A stretch of DNA of 64,000 bases from Whitmania pigra (taxonomy: Eukaryota > Annelida > Clitellata > Hirudinida > Haemopidae), in the NCBI GenBank assembly GCA_021613335.1, contig JAJTWR010000063.1, forward strand, positions 95,001 to 159,000, written 5' to 3'. This document shows positions 12,310-24,529 of the stretch, piece after piece (position 1 is the stretch's first letter; every line of letters starts with the position of its first letter). The position numbers and the translations under genes are program-made. The notes below the pieces were generated by a model, which did not search any database, had not been told where the DNA came from, and saw nothing but the letters and a program-made list of their open reading frames with translations.

Positions 12310-15300
12310 TTAATTAATGATTCAACAACAAAAATTTTCTTGAACTATAAAAACAAATAGAATAGCAATTTAGAAAAGAAAACATTCAGCTAAATGTTAT
12401 TATTTTATTACAAAGCACTTGATGCTTGAAAAAATATGATTAACATCACAGTGACAAAAGCTTGGTTATCTCACCTGTGACTAAATCATCGAAGAATCCT
12501 GAATAAATTATGACGAGTTGACAGATGACGCAAACCTCGATCATTTCAACGACAGGAGCGTTTAGCGATTTATGGAGACAATTTGTCGACGACTTGGATG
12601 CAGTTTTCAGCAAAATTGTTGAAAAAAGCCACGGTTAGTTTCGGTTATTAAAAGTAAAGAAATTTAAATCTAGCACAACATTACATTAATACGGTCTAAA
12701 ACATTGAGAACATTTTATCAACAGTCTGTCTGTATTTTAAAGTTTTAAAATATCATTTGCTACATTTGAAATAGCTTTTCTTTAAAAATGCTTCTTTACT
12801 TAAAAATTTATTCAATAATATTTATGACATTTATTAAAAAGAAATTACTCAAATTGATTTGCACCTCATTGGCGGAATCCATTCTATCATTTCTCTTTTA
12901 GAACGTCATAAAGAGAGGCCAAATTAGTCCGTTGATATAGCTTCCAGTGATCTTCCAAGTTAGCATCTCCAGTCTTTATATCCCTCGTCTCCCAGCGTCG
13001 GCGCTTCCAATTGTTTGAACCACGCGCAATGAATGGTGCAGAAGAGCCGATTTCCTGACAATTTTAAGACCTCGACGAACGCGCTCTCTTCAAAATGGCG
13101 TTTATTTTTTTTTATTTGACCTTTTTTTTTGGTTTAATTTGCCTGCCGTCAACGTTTGTTTGATGTTTAAATGTTTAATCAAAGACTACTGTTTTAAAGT
13201 AATCCGCCTTGTTACTGGAATCTCGGAAGTTTTAAAATGTATGATATTTACTGTACAGATGAAGTTAAGACTAGATCAAGTGTTTTTTGGGCTATCATTG
13301 TTTGGACTTGTTTGTTCAGAAAGATATTGGAGAAAGTAGCTTTCGGAATCTTGGAAGATTTTCAAAATTTTAAATTTGCAAAGTTTGTTTTTCTCGGCGT
13401 TTTATAGACATTTCTTTCTGTTTTCGTTTTGTTTATTATCTGCTGAATTTACAGCGTTCGACTCCGTTTGATTTAGCTCAGTTGATTTGCCAGTTGTTTC
13501 GACAGTGTTTAGTTTTTAGATTTTCTGAGAAACTTTTGAACAATTTTTGAGAAACTCAAGCTATTACCGTCAATAGCAATAATAATAATATAGTTGTGGA
13601 GCTTTGAACTTTTTTTGTTTGTTTTGAACTTGAAACCTTTGGTCTATTTGGGTCTTATTTTTAGTTTTTAGTTGAAGAAGGTAACTAAGATTTTGAAGCA
13701 AAAAACCTGTTTATAATTAAAACATCAACGAATGATAAAAAAATAAATAAATAAATAAATAATTGCCATAATAAAACAGCACTTTTCAAGATTTCGCAAC
13801 AGAGTTATAGAGTTGCCTAAAACTGGAAGGAAAAAAAAAGTCTGCGCACAATAAATTGGACGCATGCATCATCTCCTTTCCATCCATACATCAATCGATT
13901 AGGGCACAAGTATGTTCATTTATATGCCTTCTTAGGGGGGGTAGACATTTTTGTGTGCGATGACTACGTGGCTCTTCGCATATTTATTGACTTTTGTTAA
14001 TTATTTATTTCTCTAAATCGAGACGATTAATTGTAATTTATAATAATGCAATAATAATGTTTGTAAGGTTGATAGGGGTTTGCGGATTTCGTGAGAAATG
14101 TTATAGGATGTTAAAAATGTCTGATTTAGTAAGTAAATAAATAAATTGATACAAAATAAAGTCTTGAAATTGTCGATCATAACCAGTACGAGGGCTTCAG
14201 TTCAGAGGGTTAGAGTTCGTGGCCTTGAGGACGGAAGGAGGGAGCGAGAGATGAAAAATTTTTGAAATTGCACTTATTGCACTTTTCCATCTGAAAATTT
14301 TTTTAAAGACGAATTCAATAAATTGAAGGCGACTTTTCCACAATTTCAAATTCGACATCAGGTCACGAACGACTTTAATCTGAGGTTGTGCCTTTTCACC
14401 TTGGACGGTTACAAATGCATCATTCTTTTCTTTTATAATTTTTATAATTATAAAATTTTTTTTTATAAAACTATTATCTCTAATTACTGAAAGCTCAAAC
14501 AAAGTTGTATTTCAGGTTTATGAGAAAAGTCTCAATGACTAAAAGATAGATTTTTAAAATTTCCTTGCTTTGATTTTTGAAACGTGGAAGTTTATTTGTG
14601 AAAATGTTTTTCATATTTATCACAGATTTATCTAAGAATTAAAAAACTACTATAAATTCCCAAGTCTAAAATCATTCATCAACTGGTTTACAAAACAAAT
14701 TAAATTAAGCATAAACCATTAATTTTAATCAAGAACTCGAGACATTAAGAAGGCAGAAAGTTTAAAGAAAGTTACAAAAGGAGTTAACACAGCAGAATAT
14801 CAATCACGTGAACACCTGATAAAAATTGCATCCACAGAGGCGCCATAATCCGTCCAGTGTTTCATTGGTCGGCGCACACGTGTTCATATTAAGCGCTACC
14901 CCTTCTCTTGACGCACATTAACTCACTCTTAACCCATTTTCATCGTTTCTCGTGTCCCCATTTGCCTTTGAATTTATTTATTTATTTATTAACTTACTTT
15001 TAGTTTTCTTTACTTACGAAAGTTTACCTTTATTTATGACATTTTGTTTATTTCATTTATTTTTAAATTTTAAATTAAATAAATTCTGAATAAAAATTAC
15101 TGCTAGATTCATACTTTTTGATGTTTTTCTTAAATTTTGAAGACAGAAACAATCATGATTTAATAATATTATTAATACTGCTAATCCCAAGCAGACAGCT
15201 CCAATGTGTAGACTGGTTCTTGAACTCGATATAAAATTAACTGAATAAACTCACCAACTTATTAAATTGATAATGTTATATGTTATTCTGATTCATGAGG

Positions 15301-16040
15301 CCTGAGCTTACTAAGATTGAGTGCTAAGTTTAAACTATATTTTAGACAACAATTCGAATGCACCTATCGAAAATAACTAAATTTTAGCACAATGTCCAGT
15401 CGAAAGTGAAAAGACTTGGGTAAATTTCAAATTAAACAAAATCTAATCTTAGATATTTTCTTCCATAATTGTTCTATTTAAAATAAATGACTAGGAACCT
15501 GTGGAACAATCTGTCACGTGTTTAATTGGATGAGAGCCAAGCGAATCTTCCATTAATCACCTGGTTAATGAAATCATTCATAAATAACTTCATTACGAGG
15601 ATATTATAATTGACTTTTAATTTACTTTGTAATCTCTTATTTTTATATATATATATATATAAAATTCGATCGGGTGCGGATTATTTGTCTTCATTTATGA
15701 AACCGCTAAGAAGCCTTTTGACGAACGTCACGAAAAAAATCTCCGAAAAGTCATCGATTCCGAGATAACATTCGATTGAATTTATAAAATTTATTAAATT
15801 AAAAATCACGTTTTTGTTTTTGAGTTGCTTGAGAGATTTCAGTGACGAAACCACGAGCAATTGCGTTTACCTTTATTTTATTTTAGGATAATGATAATTC
15901 TAATCGTTTAGTAAACTTTTAATTTAATTTATTTTACATGTTTTTATTAATTATACCAGATTTATTATTCTTTGAGATTGATATAACCTCGAGATGACAA
16001 AATCGTTGTTTATCATCAAAACATAGAGTCCCTTAATAAA
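12310..16040. other. no gene recognised
   Basis: AT-rich unique sequence. Slightly richer stretches at 12,860-13,090 and 14,190-14,420 contain short ORFs without motifs or splice structure. A (TAAA)n run lies near 13,740 and a TA run near 15,645. Confidence 0.45.
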
Positions 16041-16041
16041 T

Positions 16042-16042
16042 T

Positions 16043-16137
<95 letters not shown>
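16042..16137. repeat. (AAT)n microsatellite just 3' of cactin
   Basis: Thirty-odd AAT triplets end about 30 bp from the cactin stop codon, so the tract probably lies in or next to the cactin 3' untranslated region. Confidence 0.95.
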
Positions 16138-16139
<2 letters not shown>

Positions 16140-16165
16140 CATAAATCAGTGAAGACCCTTCTCTC

Positions 16166-17845
16166 TCATCTTCTGTATCTCAGTCTCTTAAAGTGAAACC
16201 AGAGTTGAAGGACTTTGTTCTGAAATTGGCATCTGTAACCTTTCCTGCCTACACGGTCCCATTCTCGATTGACGATCTTGAATGCGATGTCTTCGTAAGG
16301 AGGCCCGGCAATGAACCTTATGACAGCAAAGTTACCATCCTCGCACGGAGTCACTTTGTACTGCGGCACAGTCGTTTGATCGATGAGGTCGGGGTAGTAA
16401 ATGTTGAACTTGTATCCTTGGACAACCTTCGGAGGAGGATTGTCGACATCGTAGTGGGTCTGGTTGTACTTGTTCCAATCGTAACCCGTGTGCACCCTAT
16501 TGAAGTATCTCGGTTTCCTAGGCTTGTACTTATCGCTCCAAATCGATAAATCTGACTTGAGTTGGACTTCGACACTGAATTGACATTCTTCGTTATTCAT
16601 GTCTGCCTTTGCTCTCTTCATAAACTCCTCTTCTTCGTCCATCTCGGCCTTGCCTGTGGTGAGGACGCATTTCCTCGCAAATTCAAGTCTTTTGAGATCC
16701 TCTTCTGGATCGACCGGGATCACCCCGGGCGGTAGGCCTTCGAGCTGCAGAAGAACGAGACTGCACTCGCCAGCCACGTAATCATTTTGGTCTTCGCTTT
16801 CAGCACTGTGTGTGCTTCCCTCGTCGAAATGTACAGTTGTTACTGGCGAGCTTGATGAGGTTTTCGATAAAGTTGTTAATTCTGGGGAAATGCCTTCAGT
16901 ATTTGTGTTTGGTTTTGAACAGTCGTTTTCGATGCATTGCTCTTTTTTCATGTTGAACAGTTTGTTTCTTAGCTTTTCCTGGTGGTAGTCTTTTAACCTT
17001 CTCCTTGCCATATGAACTGACAGAAGTTCCAACATGTCTTCCCAGTGCCCCACAACAATGCCTTCTCTTTTGTGCAGCATTTCCTCTATTTTATCTTTCA
17101 AAATAAGCAGATCGGGCATGGAATTGTTCTCGAAAGTTTTTTCAACTCCCTTCCGCGCATCGGGATTTGAAATGATAGGGTTACGGTTTGCAAACTGTCT
17201 TGGACAGCTTGGGTCAGACGTTTTCAGTTTCACTAGTTCGTGTTCTGCGATGATGGCGATATCTTTCCAGTAGTGAGCGTTCTTTTCCTGCTCCAATTCG
17301 CAATAGACCTTGATGTCTTCTAAAAGATCTTCGAAATCGTCTATTGTAAGACCGTTGAAGAGTTCATAAGGCTCTGCCAATTCGACATCTATGTCGTCAT
17401 CTTCAGAAGCAAAGTGGGCTAGAATATCGATTGGCTTGGCACTTCCATTGCCGATTCTGATCTTCGACCTTAGTTTTACTTGCTGTAGGTGGAAGTGTTC
17501 CTCCTGCATTTCCCATACCTTGTAATAGGCAGCCTCTTTTTCCCTTTGCACCAATTCCTGGGTTTTGTCTCTGTCTTCCTTATCTTTTTCTCTTTCTAAT
17601 CGACGTTTTTTAATCCTTTCCAGTTCTTCCTTATTCTCTTCCATCTTTCTCTTCTGCATCTTCTTAATCTCTCTTATGGTCAGATCACGCTTTCCCTCTT
17701 TCTCCAGTTTCTTGTGCCAGACGATTGCCGTGGTCAGATCTCGATCTCCAAAAGGATTGTTTTCGTTTGTGTGGCCGAGGTACTGGTCATTCCATTCCGA
17801 TTGTTCGTCCGTGTTTGGCTTCGACCGTTCGCTTTTTCTGGGCAT
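16166..17845 (-). CDS. CACTIN: cactin, single-exon gene (559 aa)
   Basis: Cactin is a conserved nuclear protein tied to pre-mRNA splicing and to Rel/NF-kB pathway regulation in animals. The ORF is complete and has no introns. Residues ~30-120 are a charged coiled-coil-like segment beginning with the NPFGD motif. Residues ~120-300 match the conserved mid-domain (LRSKIRIGNG, AKPIDILAHF, LEDLLEDIKVY). The C-terminal ~130 residues are the hallmark cactin domain, with FNRVHTGYDWNKYNQTHYD, VVQGYKFNIYYPDLID, GPPYEDIAFKIVNREW and the terminal FHFKRLRYRR. At 559 aa it lacks the ~200-residue Arg/Ser-rich N-terminus of vertebrate cactin, and NPFGD comes after about 30 residues. The ATG is the first in frame after AT-rich sequence. 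The intronless state contrasts with the other large genes here: either an ancestral loss of introns or a retrocopy that kept its frame. No polyA tract or target duplication was seen. Confidence 0.96.
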   Translation of the reverse strand: MPRKSERSKPNTDEQSEWNDQYLGHTNENNPFGDRDLTTAIVWHKKLEKEGKRDLTIREIKKMQKRKMEENKEELERIKKRRLEREKDKEDRDKTQELVQREKEAAYYKVWEMQEEHFHLQQVKLRSKIRIGNGSAKPIDILAHFASEDDDIDVELAEPYELFNGLTIDDFEDLLEDIKVYCELEQEKNAHYWKDIAIIAEHELVKLKTSDPSCPRQFANRNPIISNPDARKGVEKTFENNSMPDLLILKDKIEEMLHKREGIVVGHWEDMLELLSVHMARRRLKDYHQEKLRNKLFNMKKEQCIENDCSKPNTNTEGISPELTTLSKTSSSSPVTTVHFDEGSTHSAESEDQNDYVAGECSLVLLQLEGLPPGVIPVDPEEDLKRLEFARKCVLTTGKAEMDEEEEFMKRAKADMNNEECQFSVEVQLKSDLSIWSDKYKPRKPRYFNRVHTGYDWNKYNQTHYDVDNPPPKVVQGYKFNIYYPDLIDQTTVPQYKVTPCEDGNFAVIRFIAGPPYEDIAFKIVNREWDRVGRKGYRCQFQNKVLQLWFHFKRLRYRR

Positions 17846-18784
17846 GATTGTTCAGTTATATCTTAAGAATTTGTTATAATTTAAGGATATTTAAGGATAT
17901 ATATATATTAGAAGAGTTGGTGTTATTTTAAATTATTTGGAAATCAATAAAAATATGATTGAGTTTTTTTGTGGATGTTGATGGGTTCCAAAATGATGAT
18001 ATTCTAACTGGTCTATCAATAGTATGAATATAATAAAGAGTATAAATATTACTTATTAAAATTTTATTGAAGATAATAAATGCCTAAACGAGAAAAAATA
18101 TTTTTAGTTGTTTACTTTCGTAAATAAATTGATAAACATGTTTTAAAAAATACAGTTATCATTGATAATTAATAGACTATTAAGATGCGAGAATTAATTT
18201 GCTTACACGTTTGGCGTAAATTACACCTGCCGAAAATAAGATTACGTGTAAAGATGATCGAAGAATTTGTCATTAAAAAAATGCACTAAAATAGAATAAC
18301 CGTAAAATATACGAATTTGGTTGAGACTCTTTGCACTGAACGATTTTCAAACCCCAACGCCTGAATAATAATTAACTCCTCCGTCCTTCAGATAATTTAG
18401 TATTTAGTTATTTATTATTTCGCCTTTTATCGTACTGTTACTACGACAAAGACATTTCGAAACCCAGTACCAGGAATTTCCAACGCAGAAGTTGGAGTCA
18501 AGATTTGTTTGATTCTTGAATCTGGAACTTTTTAGAGCCTGGGATGGGATGCTTCAAGTTTTGTTAAAATCTACTTGCGTGTCCGTCGACGATGAGAATG
18601 ATAAATTGCGCGATAATAATAATTTGTTCAAGCCGTTAGTTCAGCATAAAAATTTAAATTATCCGCTTAAATTAAATTGACGACTAAATCGTCGTTTTCA
18701 CTTTAACTGAAGCGCAATTTCGTCGAAACATTGTAACCAACGTAACGCATGTTTCGGTCATATTTCATTTTAAACTAAAACAAC
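17846..18784. promoter_or_regulatory. divergent intergenic region between cactin and the first WSC-EGF gene
   Basis: About 940 bp separate the two divergently transcribed genes and probably hold both promoters. The sequence is AT-rich with TA runs. No specific core element can be defended. Confidence 0.35.
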
Positions 18785-21700
18785 ATGCCGAACATAGGCC
18801 TCGGTTTATTTTATTCAGTCCTGCTGCTCAAAATAACTGGAAATTTGTCGATGACTACTGAATTCCATTATTACTTTCATGATCGCGATATGACCATAAT
18901 TAACACAACAGATAGGAGTCAATTCATAGGTCAAGACATAAGGGACTTGTATATCGATCTGCTGTACAATTCCTACGTTGAAAAAGTAACAGTGGAATTT
19001 ACATGTGGGTTATCTCATTTCAACGTTTTATCGTTTAAGTCATTTATAAGTTTATTTATTTATTTATCTATTTATTAAAATTTATTTAACACTTTTTATT
19101 TTAATTTATTTTAATTTATTTATTTATGCTTATAAAATGCTATTAAAGCTGTAAAAACGGCAAAAGACGTGGAGATAACTCTGTTTGGCGATCCATCTGT
19201 TAAGAGAAAATGCCTGCCTGACTTTCAAGATGCCAGGTCCACGCAAATATTCGTCTGCAACAAATTGGCCAGATTCATAAAGGTTCTCGGTACAGACGTT
19301 ATAACCAATATAGCTGTTGAACTTCACGGTGGGTCATTAAAATTAAAATTAGAATTTAAATTTAATTTAATTTAATTTTAAATTTAATTAAATTTAAATT
19401 ATGTTCCTGTGTACGATGATCAATTCGTAGGCACGATATTTGTAGAGACAAAATGGTGAAGAACTGTTTCGTTGAAGCAACTTTAAGGATTACTAGCTTA
19501 CAATCAATCTATCAGTGATCATAATTACATTGTAATTGACATTGTAATATGTCATTTACAACCTGTACAACATGCTTTACAAACTGCCATTCCAGAAACT
19601 TTCCTCGATGGCTACCTCGGATGTTTCCGAGTGAAGCATCTGGAAGGAGTCGAACCTGCCTATGATCTTGAGGGATGTAGTGAGAGGTGTAGCCATAGTC
19701 CCTATTTTGGTTTTAATACGGTACGTCAAGCTAGTTCTATTTATCGACATCGATTATTGCCAGCAACTCTGACAATACTCTAAGTATTAATTTATATTTA
19801 ATTAATCTAGAAGTTTTAAACTTTAAACATTACATTCAAGTGAAAACATGCTTTATTGCATTTATTTATTTATTTATTTATATTATAAAGATTGTATTAA
19901 ACAATTTCTACGCTTTTAGGAGAAAAAGTGTGCATGCTTCAGCAATCTGAACGCCTTCGCTCCTGTCGGTTTAGACAAGTGTGATTCCAAATGCCAAGGA
20001 AAAGTTCAATTCTGTGGAAGCAAAGCATTCTTTTCCATATACTCGAAAGGTTTCAATTTTAATAGTTTAGAAATTAAATATTTTTGTTTTAATTTGAGAA
20101 TAGTCAGTCCTGGTTAAGTAATTTAATTAAACAGTTAACCATTTTAAGTTCAAGTTAAGTGGTAAGCATTCCGAAGCAAATGTGCTTGTTACATATAAAC
20201 TTTGCCAATAAACATATCAATAACTGAATAGTAATCTATTTAACAAATCAATCGATCAATCAGTTAATTCACTTCATAAGGCCGACTCAATGCGGATAAT
20301 CGTTTACAATTAAAATCACATGCTGAGAAACGTAAAATAAAAGAAACTCATTTATTTTATAGAAAATATTTTCAAAAAGCCTTAATCTTCATTTCAAAAT
20401 ATCTTCTTAGCTCTGCGAACAGAAAACAAACGCGTGTATCAGAAAACAAGGTGCTTCTTCGATCAGCGAGTATGTCATGAGTGTCCAAGTGGAAAGAAAG
20501 GAATCAATTGTGAATACGCAGGTTGTTTATTAACTGACCATTTATTTGACAATTTATTTGGAAATTTATTTGACAATTTATTTGGCAACTTATTTGACAA
20601 TTTATTTGACAATTTATTCTGCTTAGTAAATTACTCAGTACTAATGATAATGAACATTAACAAGATTGTAACAAAGAAAACGGAGGCTGTGTGGAAGAAC
20701 AACGATGCAAAGTAATCGATCTTCAAGATTCTCAAATAGGACTTTGTCTGTGCACTGAAGGATTTACTTTTGACGCTAGCATGAAATGTAAAGGTGAAGA
20801 AATATTTTTTATCCATTTGTTTTTTTTTAATGTTTTATTTAAGGCGTTGAGTATTTGTGCAGATTACAATCAGGAACGTCATTTCAGCTTTTTCCTAGGG
20901 AGGATAAGACCCTGGGACCGCTGCCTTACCTGGACTCCCCCCCCCCAAATGACGTTCCTATCTACAATGCTCACTTCCTAGGCGCGATGATGTAGAAACA
21001 TAGTGAATTGTTCCATTAACCCAACTTTAAGAATCACTAGCTTACTATTAATGATCATATTTTCCTTCTAACATATCTTAATAATAATTAATAATAACTT
21101 AGTAATAACAGTAAAAATAATATTAAAAAATATTTAATCATTCATCAGATGTCGATGAATGTGAGGACGCCACTGTTTGTAGCGGAGCTGATTTTTGCAA
21201 GAACAGGGCGGGAACTTACGAGTGCGTCTGTAAGGATGTTGGGTACAGATATAATAAGGGAATGTGTAGAGGTAATTATTTTTATTTTTATTTTAATCAT
21301 TGTAATCGTTTTTTTTTTATCAATTTCAATGTTTTTTTTTAATTTAAATCTTATTATTTGTGTCGACATCATCACAGTTTTGTGTTACAGTTTTATTGGA
21401 AAGAGTAAAATATTTTGAAAAGTTGAATTTTGTTGATTAATATTTCAGAATTTCTTAATTCTTACCTCATTCTTGATTCTTATTAACAGTCTTCTCAAAT
21501 AATTTCCATATTATACGTTTTCCCAACAAATTCATTTGCTATGCTAATTTATTTCATACCCTAGCGCAAATAATTGTGATGCATGCAGAGCATATGTACA
21601 TGTATCTTTATCAAGTTTCTGATTAAATAGTTCTCTGGATGTATGTAGTTAGAATTTCCTTTTTGATTTTTCCTTTAACTGAACAACGTGCTAACCATAG

Positions 21701-23419
21701 TCTTGTCTCACATTATTATGTTTTTTTTTCAAATTTTATTTATTAAACTTTACTTTTGTAATTTTAATGTTATTATTAAATACTTTAGTGTTTTTGGTCA
21801 TGTAAGCGGCTTACAGTTCTTTTGACCTTGTTTGAAATGTAAATAAAAATAAATAATTAATTAATTGTTTGGAATCAAATTTTAAGACATCGACGAATGC
21901 ATGGAAGAAGTGTGCGACAAGTTTTCCACTTTGTGCGAGAACCTACCTGGAAATTACACCTGTAATTGTCTCGAGGGCTTCTCAAGAGAACTTTATCCGA
22001 AAGACCTACACAGATGTTCGGGTGAATAATATTTACATCTATAATTATTATATATAATTATGTAATTTTATTTAACCATAATTTTATTGTGCTTACTATT
22101 ATAATTATTAGAAATACTAAATTTAATAATATAATTACAACAATATATTTAATTTAATTTTTTTTTATTAATATGTTATAACAATTGTTATTATTGGTTC
22201 TAATATAATTAATATGATTAGCTGTATTACATAGTAATAGTACGTAGTGTGGCATAGTATTATTATTATTATTATTATTTGTAGTCTATAGATTTATAAC
22301 TTAATATTGATTTTTAACATTAATATTATTATTGTGTTACATTATTACTAATATTTGTTATAATTTACAATATATTTAATTATCATAGCCAGTTATCATT
22401 GAGTCAAGCTGTTAATCGTGATTATTAAATATTAATAACAATATAAATTATTAATATCAATAAGAATAACATTTTACATGACACATGTTTATTAAATAGA
22501 GGACATAGGGTCTAAACATTGAAACCAAAAATTCCCTAAAAGCCAGTACCCCAAACTTTCACCTTCCCTTTTCAATTTCCAGACGAAAAGAAAAGTTAAT
22601 AATAAATTAAATTACATTATTATTCTGTAACTTTCGTTGCAGACATCGATGAATGTAAGGCTTCCGCATGCGATGTTCTCAGCAGCATTTGTTTGAATCT
22701 GTACGGAGACTTCGAGTGTGTTTGTAAGATCGGCTTTGTCAGACCCAAGTTCGGATTAAGCAGAAAGATTTGTGAAGGTTATTTTAAGTTATTATAATTA
22801 TTATCCAAAAAATAACTCGTGAAATAATAATTTTTAGTTCAATTAATTAGATTTAAAATAATAGGTAATGCAGAGTATTTTATTAAACTCATAATCGTAA
22901 ATATTACTTAGACCTATTCGAGGAAAAAATCATATGTCTAAATATAAACTCATTACTATTAATAAATTCATTAACTGTTGTAATAATTCCTATTAATCTG
23001 AAGCTGTTAAAACGACTAAACAGTTTACATAAACTAAAGGTTTCATTGGTTTCCAGATATTGATGAATGCGGTGGCAAGACCTTTACCCTGTGTCCAGAC
23101 GGAATAGAATGCTTCAACACCCCGGGTTCTTATGATTGTAGGTGCCCAGAAGGTACCATCAGAATAGAATATTACTTCATGACAGAATGTAAAGGTAAAT
23201 TGCTCGCTTGTAATACGTAATTACTCGATTTTTACGGCGTCCTAATTAAGGGCGATTGACCATTTATGTAGCGCCTTTTCCATTAGAGATAGATTGGACA
23301 ACTAACCACTAGAGAAGTGACAGCTAGAGATATTGTTTAATAGGGGGGAAAATAAATAAAATAATTATTAATTAAGATAAATTATCGCGTTAGCATTTGA
23401 TTTTTTTTTGTAAATATTA

Positions 23420-23468
<49 letters not shown>

Positions 23469-24114
23469 CGTCCACAATTGACATTCTAACATTCTCAGAT
23501 ATAGACGAATGCGTACAATTGGATCTTTGCAATCTAACTACCTCATTTTGCGTGAATACAATTGCCTCTTTCCTGTGCGCCTGTCGACCAGGATACATCA
23601 ACGTCAATGACTTTACCTGCGCGGCCAGTAAGATAGGATAAGATTCTATTCAGTAATCGTAATTACGAGAGTATATTATTATTACTATTATTATATTAAT
23701 ATTTATTATTCTATTAATGCAACTTTACACATTAATATGTTAATGCAACTTCTCACATTATTACTAATACTTGAACGTTTGATATTATTCTATTAATGTT
23801 GCATTACATTATTATTATTATTATGATCATACCATATTATTCTATTAATATGGCGATGTGGTATTCTACTATTAAACCCTCGATCGGGAATAACCAATTG
23901 ACCAGGGGATGAACTGACAACACTCGAAGATCTCCAGAGTACCACCACTGGTAACTTCGACCATACCGAGAAGTCCGTCAACACGAATCTACTCTACGCT
24001 AGCCTGGCTATACTGGGAATCCTCGTACTAATGTCATTAACAGTTATCCTGTTCAAGAAGTTGAACAAGGAGATTCCTCGCGATATGTCTGTATCTGTAT
24101 CGACTTTGTCTTGA
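18785..24114 (+). CDS. WSC-EGF type I membrane protein 1 (12 exons, 587 aa)
   Basis: Exons: 18785-19004, 19149-19328, 19596-19720, 19920-20049, 20411-20521, 20665-20793, 21149-21271, 21887-22021, 22643-22777, 23057-23194, 23499-23627, 23906-24114. All borders are GT..AG and the frame is open throughout. Exon 1 carries a signal-peptide-like start (MPNIGLGLFYSVLLLK). Exon 2 has a C-x14-C pair. Exons 3-4 form a WSC-like Cys-rich domain (YLGCF ... CSERC ... YFGFNT ... CGSKAFFSIYS). Exons 5-6 encode two EGF-like modules. Exons 7-11 each encode one calcium-binding EGF domain starting D-[IV]-D-E-C and bounded by phase-1 introns. Exon 12 gives a Thr/Ser stalk, a TM helix (LLYASLAILGILVLMSLTVI) and a short Ser-rich tail ending in Ser. 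The protein is predicted to sit at the cell surface; ligand and role are unknown. Two paralogues lie at 47,077-55,559 and 57,544-63,964 on the other strand. The exact domain name for exons 1-2 is unknown. Confidence 0.85.
19405..19525 (+). repeat. intronic interspersed repeat, copy 1
   Basis: The stretch running from taggcacgat to agcttacaatcaat recurs in diverged form at about 20,975-21,062, in another intron of the same gene. It could be two copies of a short transposon or an old intron duplication. Confidence 0.45.
20866..21062 (+). repeat. intronic hairpin (12-bp termini) followed by repeat copy 2
   Basis: ggaacgtcattt at ~20,873 and its inverse aaatgacgttcc at ~20,947 bound a GC-rich ~85-bp segment containing a run of C. 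Directly after it lies the second copy of the 19,405 intronic repeat. This may be a small MITE-like insertion; no target duplication was confirmed. Confidence 0.4.
23420..23463. repeat. (AAT)n in an intron of WSC-EGF 1
   Basis: Fourteen AAT triplets about 35 bp upstream of the exon-11 acceptor region. Confidence 0.9.
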
Positions 24115-24258
24115 CTTACCAAATGCTGGCTGGTTTACTAACGACGAGCTTTTATGATAATTTTGAAAAGTAAAGATGGAGATTAAATTACCTGATGTTG
24201 TTCTCTTTGAATGAACGGCTAATTAATTTTTTTTCCGTGGTTTTTTGTGCTATTAGCG

Positions 24259-24292
<34 letters not shown>

Positions 24293-24517
24293 GTTCTTCA
24301 TCATAATTACTATTATAATTATTATTATTATTTTTACTATTACCATGATGATGGATCAGCATTGTTTTTATACGAGACATCTTATGAGATTAAGAAAAGT
24401 TCTTTACAAATCTGTTCGAATAATATTTTGAATATGAATATTGATTTTATATTTTGGATATGAATAATATTTTTACACTTTGAATTTCAATATTTCAATA
24501 TTACAAGATCCTGCAAA

Positions 24518-24523
24518 AATAAA
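24518..24523 (+). terminator. candidate polyA signal for WSC-EGF 1
   Basis: AATAAA lies about 400 bp after the stop codon and is the first canonical hexamer on this strand after the ATT-rich tract at 24,257-24,335. Confidence 0.45.
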
Positions 24524-24529
24524 TATTCA

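Noticed and set aside
20434..20715. 93-aa ORF continuing past WSC-EGF 1 exon 5 with repeats of NLFDNLFG
   Set aside because: The tail is intronic read-through of a short TTTATTTGACAA-type repeat; the exon ends at the donor at 20,522.
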